NCBI GenBank assembly: GCA_024227975.1
Contig: JAAETV010000768.1
Coordinates: forward strand, 1 to 14,185
Reading direction: 5' to 3'
DNA length: 14,185 nucleotides
Source: Actinomycetes bacterium
GTDB taxonomy: Bacteria; Actinomycetota; Acidimicrobiia; Acidimicrobiales; SZUA-35
A model generated the notes under the pieces. That model was not told where the DNA came from. It ran no database searches and worked only from the letters and a program-made list of their open reading frames with translations. Numbering within the stretch: position 1 is the first letter of the stretch; each line of letters starts with the position of its first letter. A program made the position numbers and the translations under genes. Of the stretch, positions 13,844 through 14,185 are shown one piece after another.

Positions 13844-14100
13844 CACCTGGGCGCGCTTGGCCTGGTTGATCGGGGCGCGTATGGTCGGGTTGCGGCCGAT
13901 CCACTCCCAGCGAAGGCTGGTTCGAGTGCAACCCGGAGCACGGAGTGCTGGTTGCGGACGGAGCTCTCACCGACGTTGGCCAATCGGAGGCGGATGATCC
14001 AACGATCGATGTCGGCTACGCCGACTGATGCGACGGACTGCTGGGCGATCGGGTATGCCTTGATCGACCTGGCCCCGCTGGACTGGCCTCGAAGGGTCAG
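13844..14100 (-). pseudogene. Tyrosine recombinase (phage-type integrase) N-terminal remnant, frameshifted
   Basis: The minus strand reads VADIDRWIIRLRLANVGESS then VRNQHSVLRVALEPAF (about 14007-13912), and after a one-base loss near 13912 continues in another frame as RWEWIGRNPTIRAPINQAKR. Together this matches the core-binding SAM-like domain of phage-type integrases, whose usual form is '...VRNHHAVLRRALNQAVRWGWIARNPA'. The catalytic domain with R-H-R-Y residues is absent: similarity stops at about 13844, where the regulator remnant begins. It is therefore a broken relic of an integrated element. It lies directly after the acyl-CoA dehydrogenase 3' end. The stretch 14007-14100 is open in the same frame but too diverged to assign. 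Confidence 0.65.
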
Positions 14101-14107
14101 CTCAGCC

Positions 14108-14185
14108 CTACTCGATCCGCATCCCGCTGATGGCCCGAGCCACGAGCAGTTGTTGGATTTGTTCGGTGCCTTCGAAGATGTCGTA
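14108..14185 (-). CDS. Acyl-CoA dehydrogenase, C-terminal 25 residues only
   Basis: Entering from the right edge on the minus strand, the frame reads YDIFEGTEQIQQLLVARAIS and ends GMRIE then TAG. The Y-x-I-F/Y-E-G-T-x-Q-I-Q motif with the following I/V-A-R-A helix is the hallmark C-terminus of acyl-CoA dehydrogenases (FAD-dependent, fatty-acid or related acyl-CoA oxidation); the EGT glycine region contacts FAD and substrate. The rest of the gene is outside the window, so substrate class cannot be given. Confidence 0.85.
   Translation of the reverse strand, partial: YDIFEGTEQIQQLLVARAISGMRIE

Overview
The window reads as chromosomal DNA of a GC-rich actinobacterium. GTG starts, GTGA/ATGA stop-start overlaps, long antisense shadow frames, a SARP-type regulator remnant and a plant/trypanosome-type phosphofructokinase would all fit an acidimicrobial lineage (Acidimicrobiia), but that placement is inference; no rRNA or marker gene is present. 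There is no tRNA, CRISPR array or intact insertion sequence.

Layout, left to right. (1) 1-3656, minus strand: a tightly coupled four-gene operon of soluble receiver-histidine kinase, stand-alone receiver, membrane-anchored HEAT-repeat protein, and membrane family 2 glycosyltransferase (cut by the left edge). Two junctions are 4-base overlaps and the third is a 7-base gap. (2) 3778-5088, minus: 6-phosphofructokinase with the residue signature of the plant/trypanosome ATP-dependent group. (3) 5254-6237, plus: a peptidase M19 (renal dipeptidase) family protein that lacks several canonical metal ligands. (4) 6433-10725, minus: a three-gene c-di-GMP module of GAF-like protein, FIST sensor protein and GAF-GGDEF-EAL protein, with both catalytic motifs and the I-site visible. 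(5) 11097-13647, plus: an envelope-sensing cassette of exported PepSY protein, OmpR-type regulator and HAMP histidine kinase, with a shared 13-bp motif upstream of the first two genes. (6) 13630-14100, minus: decayed remnants of a tyrosine recombinase and a SARP/BTAD regulator, then the last 25 codons of an acyl-CoA dehydrogenase at the right edge.

How they may work together: three regions are signal-transduction modules. The most interesting proposal is that region 1 is a phosphorelay that controls a polysaccharide synthase by protein contact, since no DNA-binding output domain is encoded there and a HEAT scaffold sits between the receiver and the glycosyltransferase. Region 4 is a FIST/GAF-fed c-di-GMP turnover module. 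c-di-GMP commonly controls membrane glycosyltransferases, so the two could converge on exopolysaccharide, but nothing in the sequence proves this link.
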